Source: JTS-RE37 sp041744575
GTDB taxonomy: Bacteria; Bacteroidota; Bacteroidia; Flavobacteriales; Flavobacteriaceae
DNA length: 64,000 nucleotides
Assembly (NCBI GenBank): GCA_041744575.1
Contig: JBGTKP010000049.1
Coordinates: forward strand, 1-64,000
Reading direction: 5' to 3'
Shown here: positions 1 through 8,418 of the stretch, piece after piece
How the letters are laid out: the number at the start of each line of letters is the position of its first letter
Numbering within the stretch: position 1 is the stretch's first letter
Position numbers and translations under genes: made by a program
The notes under the pieces: model-generated
Seen by the model: only the letters and a program-made list of their open reading frames with translations
What the model was told of the DNA's origin: nothing
Databases searched by the model: none

Positions 1-77
1 CCGTTGCCGATAAAATTACCTTTCGAAATACGGAGGATGGCGTAGCACATTTTATAAACCAACATCTGGATGTTTAA
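1..77 (+). CDS. C-terminal end of a probable HAD-family phosphatase (partial)
   Basis: An open frame enters from the left edge and stops with TAA at 75-77, giving only 24 readable residues. They contain A-D-x-I-T, then N-T-E-D-G-V-A. This resembles the end of Cof-type (HAD-IIB) sugar or nucleotide phosphatases, where a conserved A-D-x-V-T...N-x-E-D-G-V-A segment precedes the C-terminal helix. The catalytic parts lie outside the window, so the family call rests on this short tail. The gene converges on the integrase, with 9 bases between the two stop codons. Confidence 0.5.
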   Translation, partial: VADKITFRNTEDGVAHFINQHLDV

Positions 78-86
78 CTTAAGAAT

Positions 87-1310
87 TCAGTTGGCAAAAG
101 TAATAATTGCTTCCAAAGCTTCATCCGCATTTTTATGTATAAAATTGCCCTGATAACCTATTGTTGTGCTGAGATGGGTATGTCTATATAATTTTTGAAG
201 CATCTGGGGTGATACTTTATCTCCGGCAATATTCCCAAAACTGTGCCTCGCAATATGATTGGTTATTTTTTTGTCAATTTCAGCCAGGTCGGCAATCTTT
301 GATAGGTTGTCATTCAGTCTCTTAATGGATGTTTTGATTCTTGAATAAATCGTTTTTGAATCCTGGGAGGGAATTCTCTTAAGTTCTGGAAAAATATAGT
401 CAGAGTTTGTTCTTTGCTCTTTGCTATAATGCGTAAGAATTTTAATGACGGCCATTGGTAGTTTTAAAGAATCGGCTTTATCATTTTTACTCATTTTATA
501 GTAAAGTCTTTCCCCCACAATATCATTCCAGCGCATTCTCAAAACGTCAGAAATTCTTATTCCTGCGAGATAGAATGAGAAGAGAAAAACATTTCGAGTA
601 TGCCAAATATCAGTTCCATGATTTAAGTCAAGCTGCTCAATTTTTCGAATTTCATTTTCGTCGAGACCTATCTTTATGGTCTGTGGATACTTGATTTTTA
701 CCTTGTCTTTTCCGAAAGGATAAAATTTTTGATCAACTATCTTTTTGCTGATGGCATTGTTATAAAGGAGTCGAATCATTACAAAAACATTCATGACCGA
801 TCTCTCGGATAGATTGGCACTACGAAGATAGATTTTCATCTTTTTCAATAAATTCTCGTCAATTTCTTCAAATGTCAAATTTCGATTTTTGGCAAATTCC
901 TTAATACGGTTGATTTTACTTCTATCGGAAATAGCTCTATTGTGTTTGTTTGCTTTGACTAAATCCTCGACATGTTCATCGGCAAGTTCAAAAAAGGATA
1001 GTTTTCTAGTGCTTTTGCGAATAGAGTCAACGAGTTGTTTCGCTGTATAATTCTGTTTTGAGGTTTCCCTTTCAAAAATGATATCCTCAATTTCATCATA
1101 TTTTTTTCTTATTAGCCTATTTAGCTGTTTATACTTAGGATGCGAGCTCTTTACTTTCTCTCCACGGTCATCCCAATATTTAGGGTCTAATTTTTGACCT
1201 AGGTGGTAATAGCTGCGTTTTCTGTTTACAGTCAGTCTTAAAGCTAGACGATATTCTTTATTTCCTTCAATGTCCGTTTTAGTGTGTAAAACCGTTTTTA
1301 GAGTTGCCAT
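87..1310 (-). CDS. Tyrosine recombinase / site-specific integrase
   Basis: The 407-residue protein has the three-part layout of Bacteroidota tyrosine recombinases. An arm-binding N-terminal domain covers about residues 1-85, a SAM-like core-binding domain about 100-195, and the catalytic domain about 215-400. The catalytic set is visible: R252 in AGIRISDVLRMRW, a lysine near 275-278, H352 and R355 in NHIARHS, H377, and the nucleophile Y386 in STTIGYQ. The start is the ATG at 1308-1310. The gene points away from a tRNA-Leu 3' fragment at 1471-1521, and a pair of direct repeats lies between them, as expected for an integrase next to its own attachment site. It should excise or integrate an element that extends to the left of the window. 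All catalytic residues are present, so it is probably active. Confidence 0.93.
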   Translation of the reverse strand: MATLKTVLHTKTDIEGNKEYRLALRLTVNRKRSYYHLGQKLDPKYWDDRGEKVKSSHPKYKQLNRLIRKKYDEIEDIIFERETSKQNYTAKQLVDSIRKSTRKLSFFELADEHVEDLVKANKHNRAISDRSKINRIKEFAKNRNLTFEEIDENLLKKMKIYLRSANLSERSVMNVFVMIRLLYNNAISKKIVDQKFYPFGKDKVKIKYPQTIKIGLDENEIRKIEQLDLNHGTDIWHTRNVFLFSFYLAGIRISDVLRMRWNDIVGERLYYKMSKNDKADSLKLPMAVIKILTHYSKEQRTNSDYIFPELKRIPSQDSKTIYSRIKTSIKRLNDNLSKIADLAEIDKKITNHIARHSFGNIAGDKVSPQMLQKLYRHTHLSTTIGYQGNFIHKNADEALEAIITFAN

Positions 1311-1345
1311 AAATCAAGAAGATTTTTATAAAGATAATTAATCTG

Positions 1346-1365
1346 GGTAACACATAGGTAACACA
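1346..1365. repeat. Tandem GGTAACACA repeats, candidate integrase arm-binding site
   Basis: GGTAACACA occurs at 1346-1354 and again at 1357-1365, an 11-base period that puts both copies on the same face of the helix. They lie between the integrase start and the tRNA-derived attachment core. A near-identical pair occurs at 28544-28563 beside tRNA-Leu(CAG). Short direct repeats at this position are typical arm-type sites for tyrosine recombinases; binding itself is inferred. Confidence 0.5.
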
Positions 1366-1470
1366 TTTTATCGTTTCATATCGATTCAAAGGAGTTTAAA
1401 TAAAATTTCAAGTATCTCAAAATCAACAATATGTCTTGTTTTGGTCTGTTTTGGTATGCTAAAAAAATAA

Positions 1471-1521
1471 ACTTAGGATCTAGTGCCGCAAGGTGTGGGA
1501 GTTCGAGTCTCCCCGCCTGTA
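1471..1521 (+). other. 3' fragment of tRNA-Leu(UAG), element attachment site (attR-like)
   Basis: From the anticodon loop onward, this stretch reads as the 3' part of a leucine tRNA: loop with anticodon TAG, long variable arm, T stem 1497-1501 with 1509-1513, T loop TTCGAGT, acceptor strand CGCCTGT at 1514-1520 and discriminator A at 1521. The 5' half is missing; the bases to the left are A+T-rich and do not pair. It matches the 3' half of the intact tRNA-Leu at 28326-28407 almost base for base but has a different anticodon. It therefore marks the far end of an element integrated in a tRNA-Leu(UAG) gene, whose reconstituted copy should lie left of the window. Confidence 0.75.
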
Positions 1522-1710
1522 CTCTTGGAAAAAACCTCTGATTTCTCAGAGGTTTTTTTTGTTTCCGGAAATCCCGTAATGGCGGGGAGAGGAGAACCTG
1601 CCTACCGGCAGGCAGGGCCTGTCCCGAGCGGAGGCGAGGGAAGTCTCTCCGCCTGTACTCTGGGAAAAAACCTCTGATTTCCCAGAGGTTTTTTTTGTTC
1701 CCGGAAATCC
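1507..1710 (+). repeat. Two 68-base direct repeats of tRNA-Leu 3' end plus terminator
   Basis: Bases 1507-1574 and 1643-1710 are two copies of the same 68-base unit with a few substitutions. Each starts in the T loop, includes CCGCCTGTACTC and the terminator hairpin, and ends with CCGGAAATCC. The 68 bases between them contain GGCGGGGAGAGGAGAA, which is partly the reverse complement of the tRNA 3' end, and a palindrome built on CCTGCCTACCGGCAGGCAGG. A comparable arrangement follows tRNA-Leu(CAG) at 28452-28503. This looks like repeated capture of the attachment core or a tRNA-derived repeat family. Confidence 0.75.
1533..1560 (+). terminator. Rho-independent terminator behind the tRNA-Leu fragment
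   Basis: AACCTCTGA at 1533-1541 pairs with TCAGAGGTT at 1546-1554 around a 4-base loop, followed by a run of T. It would be the terminator of the original tRNA gene. A second version (stem 1669-1676 with 1683-1690, then T) lies in the duplicated copy downstream. Confidence 0.8.
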
Positions 1711-1924
1711 TTTAAATAGGCAGATTGATTGTAAAATTAGTGGACAGTTTAAGTAAATAATATGGACATTAAAATAGAGTTGTCTTTAAGATACATATTC
1801 AAACTTACTGTTTTTAAGGTAATTAAAAATGCGGCATAATTTTGGAAGAATTTTTTTCTCGACATATACTTTAACCAATAATACAAGGCCGATCTTAAAT
1901 TCGGCACTATATGTCTTCTATTTT

Positions 1925-2214
1925 CAGTTCTGGCCATTTTAATGCCGGTCTTGGCCTTATCGGATTGGGTTGACATATGGCACTGGAAAAATTTAAGGTA
2001 ATAGGCATTCGCAAAGTTTTGGGGGCAACTACCTTAAAAGCACTTTTATTAATACCAAAAAAAAGTAGGCCGCATTATAATATCCGGAACAATAGCAGTC
2101 CCCATAGTTCATTTTATAACCAAAAGTGGGTTGGAGCGTTATGCCTTTAAAACGGAATTGCCCCCAGGGATGTTTGTTTTTCCTTTTTTACTGGTCTTGC
2201 AATTAGCCCTGTAA
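1925..2214 (+). pseudogene. Remnant of an FtsX/MacB-type ABC permease (C-terminal part)
   Basis: Coding-like pieces in shifting frames add up to the last quarter of a MacB-like permease. FSVLAILM is read in one frame; GLGLIGLG, a stop, then KVIGIRKVLGATT follow in a second; and a tail ending FPFLLVLQLAL with TAA at 2212-2214 is in a third. GIRKVLGA is the signature after the last-but-two membrane helix of this family and also occurs in the intact neighbour at 2296-4731. Frameshifts and a stop leave no usable frame. Confidence 0.7.
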
Positions 2215-2295
2215 TACATATTGGCACCATCCTTTAAAACGGTATCCATTTATCCTGTAGTTTCACCAAATGATTGATAATTAAAAAAGGGAATC

Positions 2296-4731
2296 ATGTT
2301 CAAAAACTATCTAAAAATTGGGTGGAGAAACATAAAAAAGCAACCTTTTTTAATGTTTCTAAATACATTCGGACTTTCCATCGGTATGGCCGGGGGATTG
2401 TTAATAGCATTATACATTTATGACGAACTGAGTTTTGATAAAATGTTCGCCAATGTCGACCGTATTTACCGAATAGACACGGATATCAAGTTTGGCGGGG
2501 CGGAAATAAAGGCCACTGAATCTGCGCCGCCCATGGCGGCGGCCATGGAAAGAGATTTTTCCGAGGTAGAACTGGCAACCCGATTCAGAGATCGAGGCAG
2601 CGCTCTGATTAGAAAAAGTGGTATGGAAGGCAATAGTAAGGAACTGCATGTCTCTTTTGTGGACGCCACTTTTTTTGAGATGTTCGGTATCGACTTGCTG
2701 GTGGGCAATCCCGAGAACGCATTGACAGAACCGAACACGCTGGTACTGACCAAAACCGCAGCGGAAAAACATTTTGGAATACGGAATGCTTTGGGCCAAA
2801 GTCTTTTATTGAACAATTCCGATACCTATACAGTAACCGGTGTCATTGACGACCTGCCCAAAAATTCTTTTCTTCGGGATCATAGCGTTTTTATGGCTAT
2901 GGCCGGGTATCCCAATTCACGCTCTGATAAATGGGGGGAGAGTAACTACTTTACCTTTATTAAGCTGATCCCTGGTGCCAATATCGAAGATTTTCAGGCG
3001 CCCTTGCAAAGCATGTTCGAGAAGTATATGCTTCCGTGGGCACAAGAGTATTTTCCTGGCATGACCAAAGAAAAGTTCGAGGCATCGGGCAATTATATAC
3101 GGTACCATCCCATAGGATTGACCGACATTCATTTACATTCTACCGATCGCCAATCTGAAATGAGTGCCAATAGCAGCATCCAAAATATCTATATTCTCTC
3201 ATTTATCGGGCTGTTCCTTATTGTATTGGCGAGTGTCAATTTTATGAATCTTTCTACGGCCCATTCCCTTAAAAGGGCAAAGGAAGTCGGGATTCGTAAG
3301 ACTTTGGGTTCTGACAAACTGGAATTGGTACGCCAATTCCTGACCGAATCAGGACTAATTTCCTTTATTTCACTACTACTCGCACTGATAATCGCTATTG
3401 TGGTATTGCCGTATTTCAATGAAGTATCTGGCAAGTCTGTTTCAATTCCTTTTCCAAATCCCTTTTTCTGGCTGATCTTGTTATCCGCAACTGTTTTACT
3501 GGCAATTCTTTCAGGAAGTTATCCTGCTTTTTTTATGTCCCGATTTATGCCTGTTGTTGTACTTAAAGGAAGCGGACAAAGTAGTGTGGGTGGTGGAAAC
3601 ATTAGAAATTCCCTTGTCGTTTTCCAATTCGCCATTTCAGTTTTTCTAATCATCAGCACCCTGGTAGTTTTTCAACAATTGAAATTTATCCAAAACAAAG
3701 ACCTGGGGTTTACCAAGGATCAGGTTTTACTGATCAATGACATAAATGCCACAGGAAACCAGGTGAATGCCTTTAAGGAAGATGTAACGCTCCTGGTTCA
3801 AGTGGGAAGTGCAACTTTAAGTGATTTTTTTCCTACGCCATCCACACGTTCCAACAGTTCATATTTTAAAGAAAGTGCTATGACCCAGGAACATGCGATC
3901 CAGATGCAGAACTGGGAGGTTGACAAGGATTACATCCCGACCCTGGATATGGAGCTTATTGCAGGCCGTAATTTTGATAAACAATTTTCAACCGACTCAA
4001 CAGCGGTCATAATAAATGAAGCAATGTTGCCGCTATTGCGCGTGGGTCCGGACGAAGCCTTGGGCGTGAGAATAACGCAGGACATAGAGCAGGAAAATCC
4101 AGTATTCTATACCGTGATCGGGGTGGTAAAAAATTTTCATTATGAATCCTTAAGGGAAAATATCGGGGCACTGGGTCTTTTTCTGGGCAAATCAACCGGA
4201 ACCATGGCAGTAAAGATAGATACGGGAAATTTGCCCTCCACCATTGCAACTATCGAGGGCATATGGAATAAAATGGCACGGGGACAGCCTTTCAGTTATG
4301 ACTTTATGGATGAATCCCTAAATACCATCTATGACGCGGATCAACGATTAGGACGAATTTTTATGGTATTTACCGTGCTGTCCATATTGATCGCAAGCCT
4401 GGGTCTCTTCGGTTTAGCCGCATTCAATGCCGAAAAACGTACTAAGGAAATAGGGATTCGGAAGGTATTGGGAGCAAGTGCCGCACAAATCACCGGTTTG
4501 CTGACCACCGACTTTCTTAAACTCGTTGGGATTGCAATTTTGGTTTCCTTACCCATAGCCTGGTTTGCCATGAACAAGTGGTTGGAAGATTTTTCATATC
4601 GAATAGATATCAGCTGGAAGGTATTTGCCTTGGCTGCATTTTTGGCCGCGGGCATAGCGATACTAACGGTAAGCTATCAGAGTATAAAGGCTGCGATGTT
4701 AAATCCGATTAAGAGTCTGCGGACAGAATAA
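2296..4731 (+). CDS. MacB-like ABC transporter permease (FtsX domain protein)
   Basis: An 811-residue inner-membrane protein, the usual length of the Bacteroidota MacB/FtsX permease family. A first membrane helix at about residues 20-42 is followed by a large periplasmic MacB core domain to about 280. Then come three helices (FtsX domain 1, with GIRKTLGS just after the first), another helix near 435 and a second periplasmic domain. The last FtsX domain contains KEIGIRKVLGAS. These proteins work with a separate ATPase to drive substrate export or lipoprotein-linked processes from the periplasmic side. No ATPase gene is nearby, so substrate and partner are unknown. It stands between two decayed relatives, which suggests a shrinking tandem array. 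Confidence 0.9.
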   Translation: MFKNYLKIGWRNIKKQPFLMFLNTFGLSIGMAGGLLIALYIYDELSFDKMFANVDRIYRIDTDIKFGGAEIKATESAPPMAAAMERDFSEVELATRFRDRGSALIRKSGMEGNSKELHVSFVDATFFEMFGIDLLVGNPENALTEPNTLVLTKTAAEKHFGIRNALGQSLLLNNSDTYTVTGVIDDLPKNSFLRDHSVFMAMAGYPNSRSDKWGESNYFTFIKLIPGANIEDFQAPLQSMFEKYMLPWAQEYFPGMTKEKFEASGNYIRYHPIGLTDIHLHSTDRQSEMSANSSIQNIYILSFIGLFLIVLASVNFMNLSTAHSLKRAKEVGIRKTLGSDKLELVRQFLTESGLISFISLLLALIIAIVVLPYFNEVSGKSVSIPFPNPFFWLILLSATVLLAILSGSYPAFFMSRFMPVVVLKGSGQSSVGGGNIRNSLVVFQFAISVFLIISTLVVFQQLKFIQNKDLGFTKDQVLLINDINATGNQVNAFKEDVTLLVQVGSATLSDFFPTPSTRSNSSYFKESAMTQEHAIQMQNWEVDKDYIPTLDMELIAGRNFDKQFSTDSTAVIINEAMLPLLRVGPDEALGVRITQDIEQENPVFYTVIGVVKNFHYESLRENIGALGLFLGKSTGTMAVKIDTGNLPSTIATIEGIWNKMARGQPFSYDFMDESLNTIYDADQRLGRIFMVFTVLSILIASLGLFGLAAFNAEKRTKEIGIRKVLGASAAQITGLLTTDFLKLVGIAILVSLPIAWFAMNKWLEDFSYRIDISWKVFALAAFLAAGIAILTVSYQSIKAAMLNPIKSLRTE

Positions 4732-4747
4732 ATATCATCATCCAAAA

Positions 4748-4995
4748 ATGTTCATTTTCAAAAATTCATAAAAATTGCTTGGCGAAACTTACTAAAAATA
4801 AAGGTTTTTACGGCCATCAAAATTTTGGGACTGGCCATTGGCATTACTTGTCCCCGGCTCATATTGTTATGGATCGAGGATGAAATAAATTATAATAGCG
4901 CCTTCTCAAACCGGGACCTGGTATATTCTGTTATGACAAATATTACCTTTGAAAAGGAAACCTCGGATCATCCTCCATTTATAACTTCCAGATGA
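4748..4995 (+). pseudogene. N-terminal remnant of a second MacB-like permease
   Basis: An ATG at 4748 begins a short frame that hits TAA within a few codons. After a one-base shift, the sequence reads FIKIAWRNLLKIKVFTAIK, then ILGLAIGI and IEDEINYNSAF. This is the standard start of the FtsX/MacB family, as in the intact gene (FKNYLKIGWRNIKKQPF). It stops with TGA at 4993-4995 after about 80 residues, before the periplasmic domain. It is both frameshifted and truncated. Confidence 0.75.
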
Positions 4996-5023
4996 ATAAT
5001 TGAGTGACTGCAATAAATAAGTG

Positions 5024-5578
5024 TTAAGCTGCATCCACTTCCCTTTCCACGGCCAGATAATGAGTGAATTTATTTGCTGCGTCAAATAAAGGAACAATTT
5101 TGATTTGGCAGAGATACGCCTCTCCGGTCTTTTTATAATTGAGGATATGGTCTGTAAAATAATTCCTTTTTAATAATTCTTCCCTTATGCGTTGTTTGGT
5201 GCGCTCAGAAGTTTCCGGCCCCTGAAGAAATTTAGGTTGTTTACCAATGGCGTGTGCTTTTGAATACCCGGTCATATTTGTAAAACCCCTGCTTACCCAC
5301 ACAATTCTCTGAAAAGGATCCGTGACAACCAATGCATCATAACTTTCTTCGGCAATCGCTTCTATTACTCGGGTATCCAATGTTGTTTTCAGATTGATTT
5401 CCAGCTGTTTAAGATCATAGTCGGATCTTGCCTTGTGTACTAATTTGTCGAAATAAACCGAATACATGTCCCAGCAAGACATGGGGGAAAAATATTTTTT
5501 ATCGTCTTCAGCCATTACTGTGAGGATATTAAATTCCAAATATAAAGGGTCTTCCGGGCATTGGTGAATTATTTTCAC
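5024..5578 (-). CDS. Single-PAS (LOV-like) protein without the photoactive cysteine
   Basis: The 184-residue protein has about 60 leading residues of unknown fold and one PAS domain at about 68-180. The PAS core carries the LOV-type string GKQPKFLQGPET. In photoactive LOV domains the corresponding string is GxNCRFLQ, with cysteine forming the flavin adduct. Here that position is proline and the preceding asparagine is glutamine, so photo-adduct chemistry is not expected. No output domain follows, and such short PAS proteins usually act by binding a partner. The neighbours give no operon clue. Naming it a LOV relative is by motif; flavin binding is open. Confidence 0.8.
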   Translation of the reverse strand: MKIIHQCPEDPLYLEFNILTVMAEDDKKYFSPMSCWDMYSVYFDKLVHKARSDYDLKQLEINLKTTLDTRVIEAIAEESYDALVVTDPFQRIVWVSRGFTNMTGYSKAHAIGKQPKFLQGPETSERTKQRIREELLKRNYFTDHILNYKKTGEAYLCQIKIVPLFDAANKFTHYLAVEREVDAA

Positions 5579-5666
5579 TCATGGCCGCAAGAGTAAAGAT
5601 ACCCTTTAGAAATAACTTCCGGAAAATGAAAACCATCTTAGAGGACAAAAACCGATAAAATACTAT

Positions 5667-6278
5667 CTAAAACTTAAAGCCCGCATTGATTGTCCACAAA
5701 GAAAATGCGTCGCGCTTTGCTCTGTAATCGAAGAAGCGCTTCCACTAAAAAGGAGGACATCGCTCCAATGTACTTTTCTATTCCCCCTCCGAAATCTAAG
5801 GTGCCGGTACCCAGTGTAACCTTGCCATCGTTATGGGTCAGATTTAACATCCCGAAGTCGAAATCGCCATAGGGTCTTATCTCACCTTTGGCAGCGCCTG
5901 CCCTGAGTTGTAATCCTGTAATGGTCCAGTTTGAATAATTCACTTCAAATATCGTACAATACTCATCTAGGCGCCAAAACCAAAACCGCGTGGCTGGTAA
6001 ATTCGCGCAGCCTCAAAATGAATCCCGGATTCGCCCTCGGCTGAGGCATATCCGGCCAGCAGCGTAATAAATCTGTTTTCCCTAATCTTAAATAATTTTG
6101 GGGAAGCTGACAGGCTGTTGGCGTTTAAGGGTTGTAAAATTTCAAGTATCACCTCAGTTGAATCTTTCGGAAATTCATTTGATGGAATATTACTTAGAAG
6201 TTGCACGTCATCCTTGAATTGGCCTTTCGTTGTCGCAGTAATGAATATAACAAGGAAGGCAAGTAAGATGTCTTTCAT
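5667..6278 (-). pseudogene. Frameshifted small outer-membrane beta-barrel protein
   Basis: Reading the minus strand, a signal peptide (MKDILLAFLVIFITATTKGQ) opens a frame that stops at 5967 after GFGFGA. The sense continues one frame over as DEYCTIFEVNYSNWTITGLQL and glycine-rich strand-like sequence. A second shift near 5740 restores a proper barrel ending, AFSLWTINAGFKF with stop at 5667-5669, a typical C-terminal beta-strand ending in phenylalanine. Together the three pieces form one roughly 200-residue secreted barrel protein broken by at least two frameshifts. The family was not recognised. Sequencing error is possible but two shifts make decay more likely. Confidence 0.65.
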
Positions 6279-6543
6279 TAGGCTGGTTTTAGGTTGATTT
6301 TAATTATAACGTACAGATTACGTTGTAATTATGCCTTCCCGGACTTTGATCACATCAGGAATTCAACCCCTACAAGTTTTCTTGAGCCAAACTGTGTAAA
6401 AACCAAGTTTTCCACGAATCGGGCAGGTCACCTATTTTGTTGATATATCGTGAATGCATCAATGCTGTTTCCATCATTAGAACCCCATTTCCATATTCAT
6501 TTTTTGCTTCAGGGGGAAATCTGTTGATTGATGCATGCCTTTT

Positions 6544-7713
6544 TTATTGTGATAAAATTGAGTGTATTTCTCCTATAACATCCTCTATGTCCTCATGCAA
6601 CGGGCTATAAGTAACCGTGCCTAAATTCATGCTTATAAAGAAATAGCGGTTTTTCTGTGGGATATAAAATAGTTCACATCCGGCTCCGATTCCTCCGCCA
6701 GAATGGCCATAGGCTACCTTCCCTCCAAAATCCGCATGGGTGAGTCCTAATCCGTAAGCCAATTCCCCATTGTCCCTTTTCACCCATGTTTTCATAAGGT
6801 CAAAAGTTTTTTCGGATAACAGTTTACCCTCTACCAGACCTTTTAAAAACTTTACAGCCTCAATGGGGGTGGTAACTATGCCATCGTCACCGATGATGCG
6901 CCTCACATTATTGCGTTGGAGGGAGGTGGCATTTTCTACGATCCCGGTGCTGTTCCTATCCCAGTAGCTATTCACCAGCTCCGGATAGTTTAAATAATCA
7001 GGATCATTTCGATAATAAGTATGGGAAAGCCCCAAAGTCTTAAAAATAACCTCATCGATAAATCGGGCATGGTCACCGGTGAGCTCGTCCAGTATCAATG
7101 CCAGGAGAACATAGTTGGTATTTCTGTAGGAATAGCGACTTCCCGGTTCAAAGTCGGGAGGTTTATTGCGTATATACTTTAAATAGTCTTCGCCTGTAAA
7201 GGGATATTCTGGATTTTGGAACAGCTTTGTGATATAATTGGGGTCAAAATTGTATTCCGGCAAACCCGACGTGTGATTCAAAAGCATCTTAACGGTAATT
7301 TTTTCAGCCTTTGTCACAAGGTTGGTTATTCTTTCCGGAAGATAATCCGTGATAGGTTGATCTAGATCAATCCGGCCTTGTTCAAATAATTTCAAAATCG
7401 CCACCGCGTGATATGTTTTGGAAACACTTTGGAGGTAATGAAGATTACAAACCTGCATTGGCGTTTTGTCTTCTATTCTTGAAAATCCTTTTGCGGAATA
7501 CCACCAGCCATCATCTGAAAATGTGGCAATAACAACTCCCGGAACTCCCAGTTTCACTATTTTTTCCAGAACTTTTTCTATGGCCTCTGATTCGGAGAAG
7601 CCTTTTAAGATTTCTGTAGGTTCGCAGGCAGATACCATAAAGTCCTGAGCACTTAAGGGAGCGCCTGTTAACAATACCCAGACAATGAATATATAAACGA
7701 TGTTTGTTTTCAT
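6544..7713 (-). CDS. Secreted serine hydrolase, class C beta-lactamase family
   Basis: The 389-residue protein starts at the ATG at 7711-7713, which gives a clean signal peptide (MKTNIVYIFIVWVLLTGAPL, cleavage after SAQ). The frame runs open further upstream but that part overlaps the preceding gene. The serine beta-lactamase/D-ala carboxypeptidase fold is shown by the S96-V-S-K99 active-site motif, the Y195-R-N197 motif and HSGGG near residue 345 in place of KTG. Such Bacteroidota enzymes are usually periplasmic esterases or D-peptidases rather than true lactamases. It begins 4 bases after the barrel gene at 7718-8317, so the two are probably one transcript. Confidence 0.88.
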   Translation of the reverse strand: MKTNIVYIFIVWVLLTGAPLSAQDFMVSACEPTEILKGFSESEAIEKVLEKIVKLGVPGVVIATFSDDGWWYSAKGFSRIEDKTPMQVCNLHYLQSVSKTYHAVAILKLFEQGRIDLDQPITDYLPERITNLVTKAEKITVKMLLNHTSGLPEYNFDPNYITKLFQNPEYPFTGEDYLKYIRNKPPDFEPGSRYSYRNTNYVLLALILDELTGDHARFIDEVIFKTLGLSHTYYRNDPDYLNYPELVNSYWDRNSTGIVENATSLQRNNVRRIIGDDGIVTTPIEAVKFLKGLVEGKLLSEKTFDLMKTWVKRDNGELAYGLGLTHADFGGKVAYGHSGGGIGAGCELFYIPQKNRYFFISMNLGTVTYSPLHEDIEDVIGEIHSILSQ

Positions 7714-7717
7714 GGAA

Positions 7718-8317
7718 TTAATTGTTAAAGTGAACTCTTGATCCGAACTGAATAAGTGTTTCCGGTACCAGAGGGATGCTTTTATTGTATCCGCTGATGA
7801 GGATGAACTGATAGGTGGCAAAGGGAGAAAAATAAGTTCTTTCCGAAGAATCATTATATCCCAAAGAAATTCCCGCAGGAATTGTAAAAAGGCCTTTGCC
7901 TTTTTTTCCGGCAGAAGTCCATTCCCCATTTACTTGTTTAAATGATTGGGTGGGTCTTGATGTCAGCATATAACCGGCACCTACCTTTAATTCTGTATAA
8001 AAATTGTTGGTAATGGTGAGCCGCCAAACTCCCTGGGAATACAGAAACAATCCGTTTCCAATATTTTTATTACGGTACCAAACTAAACTGACCTGCTGTA
8101 CCCAGTTTTGCGTTTTATTATAACTCACTTCTGTGCCCAGGCCAATGCCAATATTTGAAAAATTGGACTTTATATTTTTAAATGGCATAGAAAAAGAATG
8201 GAACTGTAAGGTTACAATTAAAGGAAAGTTCCGGTAATTCACGGAAGCATCATCCTGGCTGCTCATATACTGAAGGAAGCAACCAACAATTAGAAAGATT
8301 AATATTTTTCGGTTCAT
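7718..8317 (-). CDS. Secreted beta-barrel-like protein, function unknown
   Basis: The 199-residue protein starts with a signal peptide (MNRKILIFLIVGCFLQYMSS) and then shows alternating polar/aromatic strands rich in Y, F, G and N, such as VQQVSLVWYRNKN and FSPFATYQFILISGY. This fits a small outer-membrane barrel of about 8 to 10 strands. It ends with ETLIQFGSRVHFNN instead of a perfect aromatic final strand. No named family was recognised. It lies directly upstream of the serine hydrolase gene, 4 bases apart, suggesting co-expression. Confidence 0.7.
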   Translation of the reverse strand: MNRKILIFLIVGCFLQYMSSQDDASVNYRNFPLIVTLQFHSFSMPFKNIKSNFSNIGIGLGTEVSYNKTQNWVQQVSLVWYRNKNIGNGLFLYSQGVWRLTITNNFYTELKVGAGYMLTSRPTQSFKQVNGEWTSAGKKGKGLFTIPAGISLGYNDSSERTYFSPFATYQFILISGYNKSIPLVPETLIQFGSRVHFNN

Positions 8318-8418
8318 CGGAAGAAGTTTGATGATCCAAAATTACTTCCCGGCACAGGTAATGATCTCAGCAGTGCGTTTCTTTTTTGGTGAAGTGTGGT
8401 ACTTCATCCCCTGAACTG

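Noticed and set aside
455..694. Plus-strand frame of 79 codons inside the integrase
   Set aside because: It lies fully antisense to the integrase catalytic domain and has no family likeness. A similar antisense frame appears in the integrase relic at 34672-35190, which only reflects the shared DNA.
1483..1677. 64-codon frame starting in the tRNA-Leu fragment
   Set aside because: It reads through the tRNA 3' end and both terminators, and its content is explained by the repeats.
5870..5960. Two separate small genes at 5674-5943 and 5967-6278
   Set aside because: The frames join into one barrel protein when a frameshift is allowed, so they are treated as one pseudogene.
6544..7929. Longer start for the serine hydrolase at 7929
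   Set aside because: It would overlap the barrel gene by over 200 bases and place a signal peptide in the middle of the protein.
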